Counted from the first letter of the stretch, positions 23,687 to 32,224 are shown. The stretch: DNA of 34,057 bases from Mesohalobacter salilacus (GCA_003931895.1 RRZV01000007.1:1-34057); one strand, 5' to 3'. A program made the numbers and translations. Notes: generated by a model not told the origin, from the letters alone.

Positions 23687-26600
23687 ATGTCAAAATCTGA
23701 AAATCAGCCTGTTTTTTTTAAAATTATAGAACAAATAAAGTCTGTTTTGTTTTCAACAAAGCTCATGGCGACCTTGTTTATTGTATTTGCTCTCGCCATG
23801 GCCATTGGTACATTTGTTGAAAATTCTTATACAACACTAACTGCAAGAGAATGGATTTACAATGCTTGGTGGTTTGAAGCCATTATGGTGTTTTTTGTCA
23901 TCAACTTTTTAGGTAATATAGCCCGCTTTAAATTATGGCGAAGAGAAAAGTGGACGACTCTACTTTTTCACTTGTCTTTTATTTTGATTTTAGTTGGTGC
24001 TTTTGTGACGCGCTATATTGGATTTGAAGGCATAATGCCAATAAGAGAAGGTGAAGTTGAAAATACCATGCTGTCTAGAGATGTTCATTTAACCACATAT
24101 ATTGATGGCGAAATTAACGGTCAACCCAGAAGACGCAGCCAACAATTTCCTTTGGTATTATCTTATGGTCTAAACAATAATAAAACCATTGAAACCAACT
24201 ACAATGGTATTCCCGTTACATTTGAAGTTTTAGAATTTATTCCAGACGCCAAAATGGGAATTGTAGAAAACCCCAATGGCAAAAAGCATCTCAAAATAGT
24301 TGAATCTGGTGATGGTCAACGTCACGAACATTATTTAAAAGAAGGCGAAGTCGCAAATATTCACAATACGCTATTTGCTTACAACAAACAAACTGATGGC
24401 GCCATCAATATCATTGAAGATGCGTCTGGTAACTTTAGTATAGAAAGTCCATTTGAAGGCAAAGTGATGCGAATGGCAGACCAACAACAATTTGATTTTT
24501 TAAAAGATTCTTTGCAAAACTTAAAATTCAGATCGCTTTACACCATTGGTCAAATGCAGTTTGTTATTCCTGATATGCCGATTAAAGGGGAAGAAGGCAT
24601 CGTAAAATCTGACATCCAAAATAAAGACCAGCCTGATGGAATTATTTTAAAAGTTTCTACACAGAGTGAAGCCGATACGCTTAACCTCATTGGTGGTCGC
24701 GGAATGTTAGAGCCTATGACACCAACTTCAATAGGCGATTTTGATATCAGTGTGCGTTATGGTAGTAAAATTTTAGAATTGCCTTTTGCTTTAAAACTTG
24801 ATGACTTTATTGCTAAAAAACACCCTGGCACAGAAGATAGACCCAATCCGAGTTATGAATCGTTCAAAAGTAAAGTGCAAGTCGTAGATGGCAGTCAATC
24901 TTACCCTTACGAAATATATATGAATCACGTTTTAGACCATAAAGGTTATCGCTTCTTTCAGTCCTCTTTTGACCCTGATGAGTTAGGAACAGTTTTATCA
25001 GTCAATCACGACTTTTGGGGCACTTGGATTACCTATGTTGGTTATTTTTTATTGTATCTCGGTATGATGCTTATTTTGATAGATAAAGGTTCTCGATTTG
25101 GAAAACTAAGGCAACAACTTGAAAAAATCAAAGCCAAAAAAGCCAAAGTTTTAGGTGTTTTGTTGTTCTTTTTTAGCCTTTCTGGTTTTGCTCAAACTAC
25201 AGACAGCATTCATCAAACACCTACAGAAAACACACAAACAAATCATACAACAAGCCAATCGCCTATTGATTTAAACGCAAAGAAGTTTGATTCACTCATT
25301 TTGGCTAATGCGGTAGATGCTGAACACGCAGAAAAATTTGGAAAGTTGGTTATACAAGATATGGGTGGCAGAATGAAACCCGTAAACACTTTTTCATCTG
25401 AATTACTGAGAAAACTCAGCCAAAAAGATACCTATGAACCCTTAAATTCTGATAAGACTTTAAATTCTGATCAGGTTTTATTGTCAATGATAGAAAACCC
25501 TGTGATTTGGTACACCACGCCTTTAATTTATTTAAAATCGAGAAACGATAGTTTACACAATGTTCTCGGTATTGAAAAAGGAAAAAAATACGCCACTTTA
25601 ACTGATTTTTTCAATCCTGATGGCAGCTATAAATTAAGTCCCTTTTTAGATGATGCTTATCGAGCTAAGGTCAGAAATCAATTTGAAAAAGATTATGTCA
25701 AAGCTGACCAGCGCGTGAATTTATTTTACGATGCATTACAAGGCGAGCTTTTAAAAATATTTCCAATCCCTGAACATCCCAATAACAAATGGGTTTCAAG
25801 AAATGAAGCTATCCAAGAGAACTACTTTACAGGAATGGATTCAGTATATACACTTCAAATTTTACCCATTTATGTTCAACGTTTAAGAGAAGCCAGAGAA
25901 ACCGGTGACTATACAAAAGCTGAAGAAGTTTTAGTCGGTATGAAAAACTTTCAAAAACGTTTTGGGAAAGACGTAATGTTGTCTGACCGAAAAGTTGAAG
26001 TTGAAGTGCTTTACAATAAAGTCGATATTTTTAATCGCCTTTACAAATACTATTTACTGGCTGGCGTGTTGATGATTATTGTGGTTCTGTATCGTATTTT
26101 TAAACAAAACAAACTAAATCTTGGCTTACTCAATGTGTTTAAAGTCACTTTACTTTTACTTTGGATAGCTCATACACTTGGCTTGATAGCACGTTGGTAT
26201 ATTTCTGGGCACGCGCCTTGGAGTAATGCTTACGAAAGTATGATTTATGTGGCTTGGGCGTCTATGTTTTTTGGTTTGGCCTTTGGGAGAAAAAGCGATT
26301 TAACTATGGCATCAACCGCTTTTGTAACGTCAATTATTTTGTGGGTGGCTCATATGAATTGGGTTGATCCTTCAATTGCTAACCTTCAACCTGTTTTAGA
26401 TTCGTATTGGTTAATGATTCACGTGGCGGTGATTGTTGCCAGCTACGGGCCTTTTACCTTAAGTATGATTATTGGTTTGGTAGCTTTGATTTTAATGCTT
26501 TTTACAAATAAGAAAAACAAGAAAAAATTAGATTTAAATATTAAAGAGCTCACCGTCATTAATGAAATCTCTTTAACCGTTGGCTTAGTGATGCTGACGA

Positions 26601-26950
26601 TTGGTAATTTTCTGGGCGGTCAATGGGCAAATGAAAGTTGGGGACGCTATTGGGGTTGGGATCCTAAAGAAACTTGGGCGCTCATCAGTATTATCATTTA
26701 CGCTTTTGTTATTCATATGCGATTTGTGCCAGGTTTACGAGGAAGATTTGCCTTTAACTGGGCTTCTGTTTTAGCTTTTGGTTCAATTTTAATGACCTAC
26801 TTTGGCGTGAATTTTTATTTAACCGGTTTACATTCTTATGCCAGTGGCGACCAAATTATAAGTTATCAATTTATCATTATAACGCTTGTTGTTTTGTTAA
26901 TTTTAGGTTACTTTGCAAGACAGCAATACATTAAACACTATAAAAAATAA
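23687..26950 (+). CDS. ccsBA: Fused CcsB-CcsA cytochrome c maturation protein
   Basis: 1087-aa membrane protein joining ResB/CcsB and CcsA, the system II machinery that exports heme and attaches it to apocytochrome c outside the membrane. The ResB-like part is N-terminal: helices near 25-45, 60-80 and 90-110, then a large periplasmic region and a helix near 450. The CcsA part (from about 795) holds several helices and the heme-binding WWD region near 985-1000 (WGRYWGWDPKETWALIS). Candidate histidine heme ligands occur in WIAHTLGL, LMIHVAVIV and GLHSYASG. A signal-peptide-like segment at about 485-506 (LGVLLFFFSLSGFAQ) marks the junction. It probably leads an operon with the next two genes. 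Confidence 0.93.
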   Translation: MSKSENQPVFFKIIEQIKSVLFSTKLMATLFIVFALAMAIGTFVENSYTTLTAREWIYNAWWFEAIMVFFVINFLGNIARFKLWRREKWTTLLFHLSFILILVGAFVTRYIGFEGIMPIREGEVENTMLSRDVHLTTYIDGEINGQPRRRSQQFPLVLSYGLNNNKTIETNYNGIPVTFEVLEFIPDAKMGIVENPNGKKHLKIVESGDGQRHEHYLKEGEVANIHNTLFAYNKQTDGAINIIEDASGNFSIESPFEGKVMRMADQQQFDFLKDSLQNLKFRSLYTIGQMQFVIPDMPIKGEEGIVKSDIQNKDQPDGIILKVSTQSEADTLNLIGGRGMLEPMTPTSIGDFDISVRYGSKILELPFALKLDDFIAKKHPGTEDRPNPSYESFKSKVQVVDGSQSYPYEIYMNHVLDHKGYRFFQSSFDPDELGTVLSVNHDFWGTWITYVGYFLLYLGMMLILIDKGSRFGKLRQQLEKIKAKKAKVLGVLLFFFSLSGFAQTTDSIHQTPTENTQTNHTTSQSPIDLNAKKFDSLILANAVDAEHAEKFGKLVIQDMGGRMKPVNTFSSELLRKLSQKDTYEPLNSDKTLNSDQVLLSMIENPVIWYTTPLIYLKSRNDSLHNVLGIEKGKKYATLTDFFNPDGSYKLSPFLDDAYRAKVRNQFEKDYVKADQRVNLFYDALQGELLKIFPIPEHPNNKWVSRNEAIQENYFTGMDSVYTLQILPIYVQRLREARETGDYTKAEEVLVGMKNFQKRFGKDVMLSDRKVEVEVLYNKVDIFNRLYKYYLLAGVLMIIVVLYRIFKQNKLNLGLLNVFKVTLLLLWIAHTLGLIARWYISGHAPWSNAYESMIYVAWASMFFGLAFGRKSDLTMASTAFVTSIILWVAHMNWVDPSIANLQPVLDSYWLMIHVAVIVASYGPFTLSMIIGLVALILMLFTNKKNKKKLDLNIKELTVINEISLTVGLVMLTIGNFLGGQWANESWGRYWGWDPKETWALISIIIYAFVIHMRFVPGLRGRFAFNWASVLAFGSILMTYFGVNFYLTGLHSYASGDQIISYQFIIITLVVLLILGYFARQQYIKHYKK

Positions 26951-26956
26951 ATCATC

Positions 26957-27268
26957 ATGAAATCATTCATTATCAAAAGTTTGTCCGTTTTAAGTTTAGT
27001 TTTATTTGTGTCATGTGGTCAATCAACTGATGTTGTTGAGTCTGGCACTTACACCGGAACAGTTATTGAGGTTGAAGCCGATAAATCAGAAATTTACGTC
27101 AAAACTGAAGATGGCAAAACATTAGAACTTTACTTCATTGAAGACACCAAGTTAACACAAGACGGAAAAGAAGTTCCATTTTCAACTTTAAAGACCGATC
27201 AAAGCGTTGAAGTTGAAGTTGAAAAAGTCGGCAAACGTTTAGATCCACTTAGTGTTAAGATACAATAA
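26957..27268 (+). CDS. Small predicted lipoprotein
   Basis: 103-aa protein with signal peptide MKSFIIKSLSVLSLVLFVSC and acylated C20. The mature part is a single small beta-domain (YTGTVIEVEADKSEIYVKTE, then LELYFIEDTKLTQDGKEVPF), which resembles an OB- or DUF5666-like barrel without being clearly assignable. It begins 6 nt after ccsBA and ends 2 nt before the DUF2231 gene, so it belongs to that operon. A role near cytochrome assembly is suggested only by position. Confidence 0.75.
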   Translation: MKSFIIKSLSVLSLVLFVSCGQSTDVVESGTYTGTVIEVEADKSEIYVKTEDGKTLELYFIEDTKLTQDGKEVPFSTLKTDQSVEVEVEKVGKRLDPLSVKIQ

Positions 27269-27270
27269 AC

Positions 27271-27747
27271 TTGCAAGATTTTTTTGACATCCAAACTTGG
27301 CATCCGCTTACGGTTCATTTTCCGATTGCGTTTTTGAGCCTTTCCGGATTGTTAAGTATTTATCTCCTATTTAAATTTCAAAAAACAATAGCCCAATTCA
27401 ATTTGGGCTTGTTGTTTTTGGGTGTTATTACGGCATTGATTTCGCTCTATACGGGCGATATAGAAGATGGTAAAGTCTCGAGAACACTTTGCGATCCCAC
27501 GATTTTAAAAGATCATGAAAACTTTGCTTACTACAGCGTTTATGCTTTTTCAGCCTGCCTTGTCTTGTGGTCAGTTAAGCTTTTTGCATCTTATAAAAAA
27601 TTTAAAACCCTTTTTATCAGTCTGATTTTCATTTTAAATCTTGCTGGATTGGCTGGTTTAGTTTACGTTGGTCATCTTGGAGCCTCATTAGTTTATGAGC
27701 AAGCTGCTGGAGTTGATGTGCCAAGTGAAGATTGTTCTGATTTTTAA
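27271..27747 (+). CDS. DUF2231 family membrane protein
   Basis: 158-aa membrane protein with four predicted helices (about 16-36, 42-60, 85-105, 112-135). The family signature is the N-terminal WHPLTVHFPIAFLSLSGLLS, which carries two histidines often suggested to bind heme or metal in DUF2231. It starts with TTG at 27271, 2 nt after the lipoprotein stop, so translation is likely coupled. C-terminal cysteine and acidic residues follow (PSEDCSDF). The position after ccsBA suggests a redox or cytochrome-related role, but this is inference. Confidence 0.85.
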   Translation: MQDFFDIQTWHPLTVHFPIAFLSLSGLLSIYLLFKFQKTIAQFNLGLLFLGVITALISLYTGDIEDGKVSRTLCDPTILKDHENFAYYSVYAFSACLVLWSVKLFASYKKFKTLFISLIFILNLAGLAGLVYVGHLGASLVYEQAAGVDVPSEDCSDF

Positions 27748-27809
27748 TCTCAATTAGCTTTTTTATTTTTCACATCATTCAGTTTTTAAGTTTATTATTT
27801 TAAAAAATT

Positions 27810-27817
27810 TATATTTG
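27810..27817 (+). promoter_or_regulatory. -7 promoter element of the PaiB-like gene
   Basis: TATATTTG is an exact TAnnTTTG element. It would give a leader of about 45 nt, long for this window. No function is visible in the leader. Confidence 0.45.
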
Positions 27818-27869
27818 ACTTTTAGCAAAAGATTTCAAAACTCATTTTTATAAATATTTTTTAAAGTAG

Positions 27870-28484
27870 ATGTACACTCCAAAACCTTATAAAAATGACG
27901 AAATTCAGGATATAAAGGAATTTATACGTGATCATAGTTTTGGGATTTTACTCAATCAAACTGGAAATAAAATAGTTGGAACTCACATTCCTCTAGAAAT
28001 TGACAAAGATGAATTTGGAAAAGATATTTTGTTTGGTCATATCTCAAAAGCAAATCCACAGGCTGATGCATTAAAAAACGAAAGTGAAGTTTTAGCAATA
28101 TTTAATGGCCCTCATTCTTACATCTCTTCTTCTTGGTATAAAAAAGAAGACGCACCAACTTGGAATTATATCGCCGTTCACATCTATGGAAAAATACGAT
28201 TAATAGATGACAAAACTTTAATGACCTGCTTAGATAAACTTGTTAATAAGTATGAAAAAAAATCTGAACATCCTGTTTCTATTAAAGGAATGTCAAAAGA
28301 AACATTAAGTCAAATGCAAGGTATTCTTGGGTTTTATATTGAAATCAATAATATCGAATCGACTTACAAATTATCACAAAATAAAAATGATAAAGATTAT
28401 AAAAACATTATAGCTAATCTTCAAAAGAATAAAAATCCTAAGCCTAAAACTGTTGTTGATTATATGAAATTACTGAGGCCATAA
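27870..28484 (+). CDS. PaiB-like FMN-binding protein
   Basis: 204-aa member of the PaiB family, annotated as FMN-binding negative transcriptional regulators after Bacillus subtilis PaiB. The split-barrel flavin fold is visible: SFGILLNQTGNKIVGTHIPL near residue 25, FGHISKANPQADAL near 55, AIFNGPHSYISSSWY near 72 and PTWNYIAVHIYGKIRL near 92. The C-terminal helix pair includes QMQGILGFYIEINNIES. No classical DNA-binding domain is present, so regulation of transcription is doubtful; an oxidoreductase or heme-related role is possible. It stands alone between two intergenic regions. Confidence 0.88.
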   Translation: MYTPKPYKNDEIQDIKEFIRDHSFGILLNQTGNKIVGTHIPLEIDKDEFGKDILFGHISKANPQADALKNESEVLAIFNGPHSYISSSWYKKEDAPTWNYIAVHIYGKIRLIDDKTLMTCLDKLVNKYEKKSEHPVSIKGMSKETLSQMQGILGFYIEINNIESTYKLSQNKNDKDYKNIIANLQKNKNPKPKTVVDYMKLLRP

Positions 28485-28556
28485 CTTAATTGTAACCTTT
28501 GATAAACTTATGGCTATAACTCGTAGTGCATTATGATAAATTATAAAACAAAATCT

Positions 28557-28674
28557 GTCAATTCGAGTGGTTTTTTTTTATGCGAAAGCGAAAAAAATTG
28601 TATCGAGAATAAGATTTTGGAACAAAGACCTTGTTCTCGATACAAATTTCTTGCAGAAATTCACTCGAACTGAC
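28557..28674. repeat. 118-bp intergenic foldback repeat that can form a cloverleaf
   Basis: The 306-bp gap between the PaiB-like gene and dnaX holds one folded element. Outer arms 28557-28569 and 28662-28674 pair at 12 of 13 positions. Central arms 28598-28613 and 28630-28645 pair at 15 of 16. A left mini-hairpin (T-run, GCGAAAGC, A-run; 28571-28597) and a right one (ATTTC-TTGCA-GAAAT; 28646-28660) fill the flanks. Together they make a four-way junction. I recall similar TTCGAGTG/TATCGAGAAC repeats as common in Flavobacteriaceae, which I could not verify. No protein is encoded. Confidence 0.7.
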
Positions 28675-28778
28675 TTGTTTTTTAGATAATGTACTACGGA
28701 TGACTATAATATTTAAATACCTATTTCACTAAAACTGATTTTAATTGAGTATTATTCTTAGTTAAAGCTGGCTTTATT

Positions 28779-28786
28779 TATATTTG
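28779..28786 (+). promoter_or_regulatory. -7 promoter element of dnaX
   Basis: TATATTTG is an exact TAnnTTTG element with only 4 nt before the dnaX ATG, so the transcript probably starts at the AUG. Confidence 0.55.
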
Positions 28787-28790
28787 TGGT

Positions 28791-30509
28791 ATGAATCATT
28801 TTGTAGTTTCGGCAAGAAAATATAGACCTGAAACCTTTGACGAGGTTGTTGGGCAAAAGGCAGTCACGAGTACGCTAAAGAATGCCATTGACAATAATCA
28901 TTTGGCTCAAGCATTATTGTTTACTGGCCCGCGAGGCGTTGGTAAAACATCTTGCGCCCGAATTTTGGCTAAGACTATAAATCAATCTGAAGTTGAAAAA
29001 AATTCTGATTTTGCATTTAATATTTTTGAGCTTGATGCGGCATCAAACAACTCGGTAGATGATATCAGAAATTTAAACGACCAAGTGCGTATACCACCAC
29101 AGGCAGGAAAGTTTAAGGTTTATATTATTGATGAAGTTCATATGTTATCACAATCGGCATTTAATGCCTTTTTGAAAACGCTTGAAGAACCACCAAAACA
29201 CGCTATTTTTATTTTGGCTACAACAGAAAAACATAAAATTATTCCAACAATTTTATCACGTTGTCAAGTTTTTGATTTTAAGCGAATCACGGTTCAAGAC
29301 ATTAAAGAACACCTTAAAACTATAGCTACTAAAGAAGGCGTTGAGGCTGAAGATGGAGCATTACAAATCATTGCTCAAAAATCTGATGGTGCTATGCGTG
29401 ATGCACTTTCTACATATGATCGTGTGGTGAGCTATTGCGGGACTCATTTAACACGACCTGCCGTTGCTGAAAACTTAAATGTCTTAGATTTTGAAACATT
29501 TTTAAAAACCACAGATTTACTTCTAGAAGCTGATATTCCTGGTGTTTTAATGTATTTTAATTCGGTGCTGTCAAAAGGATACGACGGGCAGCATTTTATT
29601 TCTGGTTTGGCTTCTCACTTTAGAGATCTTTTAATTTGTAAAAACCCTTCTACTATTGAACTGCTCGAGGTTGACGAATCTACTCAAACGGCTTACAAAA
29701 ATCAAGCTAAAGCAATTAGCATGAAACAATTATTGAACTGTGTAGATTTAGCGAACAGATGTGATTTTAATTACAAATTAAGTCAAAATAAACGCCTTCA
29801 CGTCGAGTTATGCTTAATGAAACTGGCCTCTATTGAAGACGCAAATCTACAAAAAAAAAAGTCTCATAGCATAAATCCCCCTCAATCTCAAGAGAATAAA
29901 CAACCAGAATCAAGCATACCGAAAACAGAAACTCCAACGGCTGATCAAGAAAATAATACTAAGATTGAAGGAGTCTCTGAATATGCTGATTCTGAAAATT
30001 CTAAAGAGGCTTTAAACCCCTCTGAAAGTGATCAAGGTTTAAAACCTAAACCAACTAAAAAAAACGGACTTTCTTTAAAAGCCATTAAATACAAAAAGGA
30101 ACACGAAAATAAAACAAACGCTAACGATACACCTGAAGAAGTTCTAAGTAAAGATTACACGCTTGAAGACATTAAGTCTACTTGGATAAATTTTGCTGAG
30201 ATTATTGACAAAAAAGGAGAAAAACTCTTAGCCTCTACTCTACTTTCAGATATTCCCAAGTTAAACAAAAACTGTATTGAAATACAGATGCCAAACGAAA
30301 CTATGAAGATAGAAATTGTACAAAACAAAGGTCGTATTCTCAAGTACATTCAAAATTCACTTCAAAACACTCAGATAGACCTTAAGGTACATGTCAATGC
30401 TGCTCAGGAAAAGAAATATGTTCATACCAAAGAAGAAAAATACTTGCGATTAAAAGAAATCAACCCCAAAATAGAATTGCTTAAACAAAAGTTAGATTTA
30501 GATTTTTAA
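28791..30509 (+). CDS. dnaX: DNA polymerase III subunit gamma/tau
   Basis: Clamp-loader ATPase of 572 aa that links polymerase cores. Domain I starts MNHFVVSARKYRPETFDEVVGQ, with Walker A GPRGVGKTS (46-54), Walker B VYIIDEVHML (about 113-122) and the ILSRCQVF SRC motif. The usual zinc module after the first helices is missing: TINQSEVEKNSDFAFN (62-77) has no cysteines. Domain III ends about residue 350. A charged, probably disordered linker follows, then a C-terminal tau domain (about 440-572). An A10 run covers codons 354-357; slippage in either direction meets a stop almost at once, giving a gamma-like form near 359 aa. miaE follows after 2 nt. Confidence 0.95.
   Translation: MNHFVVSARKYRPETFDEVVGQKAVTSTLKNAIDNNHLAQALLFTGPRGVGKTSCARILAKTINQSEVEKNSDFAFNIFELDAASNNSVDDIRNLNDQVRIPPQAGKFKVYIIDEVHMLSQSAFNAFLKTLEEPPKHAIFILATTEKHKIIPTILSRCQVFDFKRITVQDIKEHLKTIATKEGVEAEDGALQIIAQKSDGAMRDALSTYDRVVSYCGTHLTRPAVAENLNVLDFETFLKTTDLLLEADIPGVLMYFNSVLSKGYDGQHFISGLASHFRDLLICKNPSTIELLEVDESTQTAYKNQAKAISMKQLLNCVDLANRCDFNYKLSQNKRLHVELCLMKLASIEDANLQKKKSHSINPPQSQENKQPESSIPKTETPTADQENNTKIEGVSEYADSENSKEALNPSESDQGLKPKPTKKNGLSLKAIKYKKEHENKTNANDTPEEVLSKDYTLEDIKSTWINFAEIIDKKGEKLLASTLLSDIPKLNKNCIEIQMPNETMKIEIVQNKGRILKYIQNSLQNTQIDLKVHVNAAQEKKYVHTKEEKYLRLKEINPKIELLKQKLDLDF
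29851..29869 (+). promoter_or_regulatory. Candidate dnaX slippage/frameshift site making the gamma form
   Basis: The frame reads CAA AAA AAA AAG TCT, containing ten A then G. A -1 shift on A-AAA-AAG continues GTC TCA TAG (stop 29867-29869). A +1 shift reads AGT CTC ATA GCA TAA (stop 29872-29874). The site lies just after domain III, the same place as the E. coli A-AAA-AAG frameshift and the Thermus A9 slippage site. Whether it slips is inferred. Confidence 0.6.
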
Positions 30510-30511
30510 AT

Positions 30512-31093
30512 ATGTTAGGACTAAAACTACCAACAGATCCACGATGGGCCAATATTGCTGAAAAGAATATTGAAGAAATTTTAATCGATCATGCTTATTG
30601 TGAACAAAAAGCAGCCTCTACAGCTATTTCGCTGATTGTGAGTTTTCCTGAATATCAAGAATTGGTCACTAAAATGACAGATCTAGCGCAAGAAGAAATG
30701 AGTCATTTTAAAATGGTGCATGAATTAATGCTATCACGAGGTATTAAAATGGGACGAGATCGAAAAGATTACTACGTTGTAGAATTAACATCTTTTTTTC
30801 CAAAAGGTGGAAGTCGAACACATCAACTTGTTCACCGACTTCTTTATGCAGCATTGATTGAGGCGAGAAGTTGTGAACGATTTAGGTTGCTATCAGAGGA
30901 ATTGCAAGATGAAAATTTAAGGAAATTCTACAGAAAATTAATGATTTCTGAAGCCAATCATTACACCATGTTTTTAAAACTGGCTAAGCAATATGGCAAT
31001 GAAGCAGAAGTTGACCAAAAATGGCAGGATTTATTGGAGTTTGAGGCTAAAATTATGAAAGGTTTAAGTCAACATGAAAGTATACATGGCTAA
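30512..31093 (+). CDS. miaE: tRNA-(ms2io6A37) hydroxylase
   Basis: 193-aa non-heme di-iron hydroxylase that oxidises the prenyl group of 2-methylthio-N6-isopentenyladenosine at tRNA position 37. The ferritin-like four-helix bundle carries the iron ligands in ILIDHAYCEQKAAS, AQEEMSHFKMVH, LIEARSCERF and ISEANHYTMF. The length and these motifs match MiaE. It starts 2 nt after dnaX and is expected to be cotranscribed. Its end overlaps the convergent aroB stop by 4 nt. Function needs oxygen, so it fits an aerobic organism. Confidence 0.93.
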   Translation: MLGLKLPTDPRWANIAEKNIEEILIDHAYCEQKAASTAISLIVSFPEYQELVTKMTDLAQEEMSHFKMVHELMLSRGIKMGRDRKDYYVVELTSFFPKGGSRTHQLVHRLLYAALIEARSCERFRLLSEELQDENLRKFYRKLMISEANHYTMFLKLAKQYGNEAEVDQKWQDLLEFEAKIMKGLSQHESIHG

Positions 31094-32160
31094 TCTACAA
31101 TGTGATAATATTTAAAAGCTTTGTAAATTAAATCGTGTTCTACCACACAATCTAGAGCAGGTTTACCGAGAGACTTGAGCAATACAAAATTAACTTGGTT
31201 ACTCACGTTTTTCTTATCGTATTTCATCAACTGAATGATTTTATCAATATCTGCTCTACTGAACTTTTCAAATGGAAAGTACTTATGTACAAAAGATTTC
31301 AGTTGTTTCAAATTTTCTATAGAAAAATCATACATTTTATGAGAAATATAAGTTTCTAACACTAAGCCTATCGCTATAGCTTCACCGTGAAGTAAATGTT
31401 TAGATTGATCCTTAGACATTCTGAAAGACTCAATGGCGTGGCCAAGTGTATGACCATAATTTAAAACTTTTCTTAGGCCTTTTTCTTCAATATCACTACT
31501 TACAACATCTTGTTTAATGGTAATAGATTCATCAATAAGATGACGAATTTGAACATGCCTAAGTCGCTCAACCGCTAGGCAATCCTCAAAATATTTTTGG
31601 TTTTTAGAATTGATTAGACCGTGTTTTAGCATTTCTGCAAACCCACTAACAACTTGTTCGTAGGGCAGAGTCTTTAAAAAATCTTTTTCTATAATAACAA
31701 TTTCGGGGTTGCGAATAACACCAATTTGATTTTTTAGGTTTTTGAAATCTACACCATTTTTACCGCCAATAGCAGCATCAACCATACCTAACAAAGAAGT
31801 TGGAATATGAATAAAGGAAATCCCTCTTTTAAAACAAGAGGCAGTAAATCCGCCAATATCAGTTATTACACCGCCGCCTAGATTAATCAATAAAGATTTA
31901 CGGTCTGCTCCGCTATTAGATAAAGTTTCCCAAATATAAGCGCAAGTGTCTAGAGTTTTAAACTCTTCTCCAGCTTGAATGCTTATCACTTTAAAATCAA
32001 AATCAATGCGGTACTTTAAGATTTCTAAACAGTATTTTTCTGTGTTTTGATCAACTAAAACAAATAAAGAAGAAGGATTTGTTTTTTTTAAAAATTTATT
32101 TAAAACTTTAAAGGCATTTTTATCATAAAAAACTTGACCTTCTGAACTTGAAACTTTCAT
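31090..32160 (-). CDS. aroB: 3-dehydroquinate synthase
   Basis: 356-aa NAD- and metal-dependent enzyme that converts DAHP to 3-dehydroquinate, step 2 of the shikimate pathway. The NAD loop GGGVITDIGGF (about 92-102), IPTSLLGMVDAAIGGKNGVDF (about 120-140), GFAEMLKHGL near 177, NYGHTLGHAIES near 233 and HLLHGEAIAIG near 250 (metal histidines and glutamate) are all intact. It is divergent from the proline dehydrogenase gene and convergent with miaE, so it is probably transcribed alone. Confidence 0.96.
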   Translation of the reverse strand: MKVSSSEGQVFYDKNAFKVLNKFLKKTNPSSLFVLVDQNTEKYCLEILKYRIDFDFKVISIQAGEEFKTLDTCAYIWETLSNSGADRKSLLINLGGGVITDIGGFTASCFKRGISFIHIPTSLLGMVDAAIGGKNGVDFKNLKNQIGVIRNPEIVIIEKDFLKTLPYEQVVSGFAEMLKHGLINSKNQKYFEDCLAVERLRHVQIRHLIDESITIKQDVVSSDIEEKGLRKVLNYGHTLGHAIESFRMSKDQSKHLLHGEAIAIGLVLETYISHKMYDFSIENLKQLKSFVHKYFPFEKFSRADIDKIIQLMKYDKKNVSNQVNFVLLKSLGKPALDCVVEHDLIYKAFKYYHIVD

Positions 32161-32179
32161 AAAACATTGTGTTAAGATG

Positions 32180-32187
32180 CAAATATT
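32180..32187 (-). promoter_or_regulatory. Near-consensus -7 element of aroB
   Basis: On the minus strand AATATTTG (within CTAATATTTG) matches TAnnTTTG at 7 of 8 positions and ends 19 nt before the aroB start. The same sequence precedes the GH3 gene. Confidence 0.4.
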
Positions 32188-32224
32188 AGTGTTGTAAAAT
32201 TAAGCAAATACAATAACTAATAAT

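Noticed and set aside
28485-28790. Possible tRNA or riboswitch because of cloverleaf folding
   Set aside because: No CCA end, anticodon arm or T-loop consensus is present, and stem lengths do not fit tRNA; a structured repeat is the better description.
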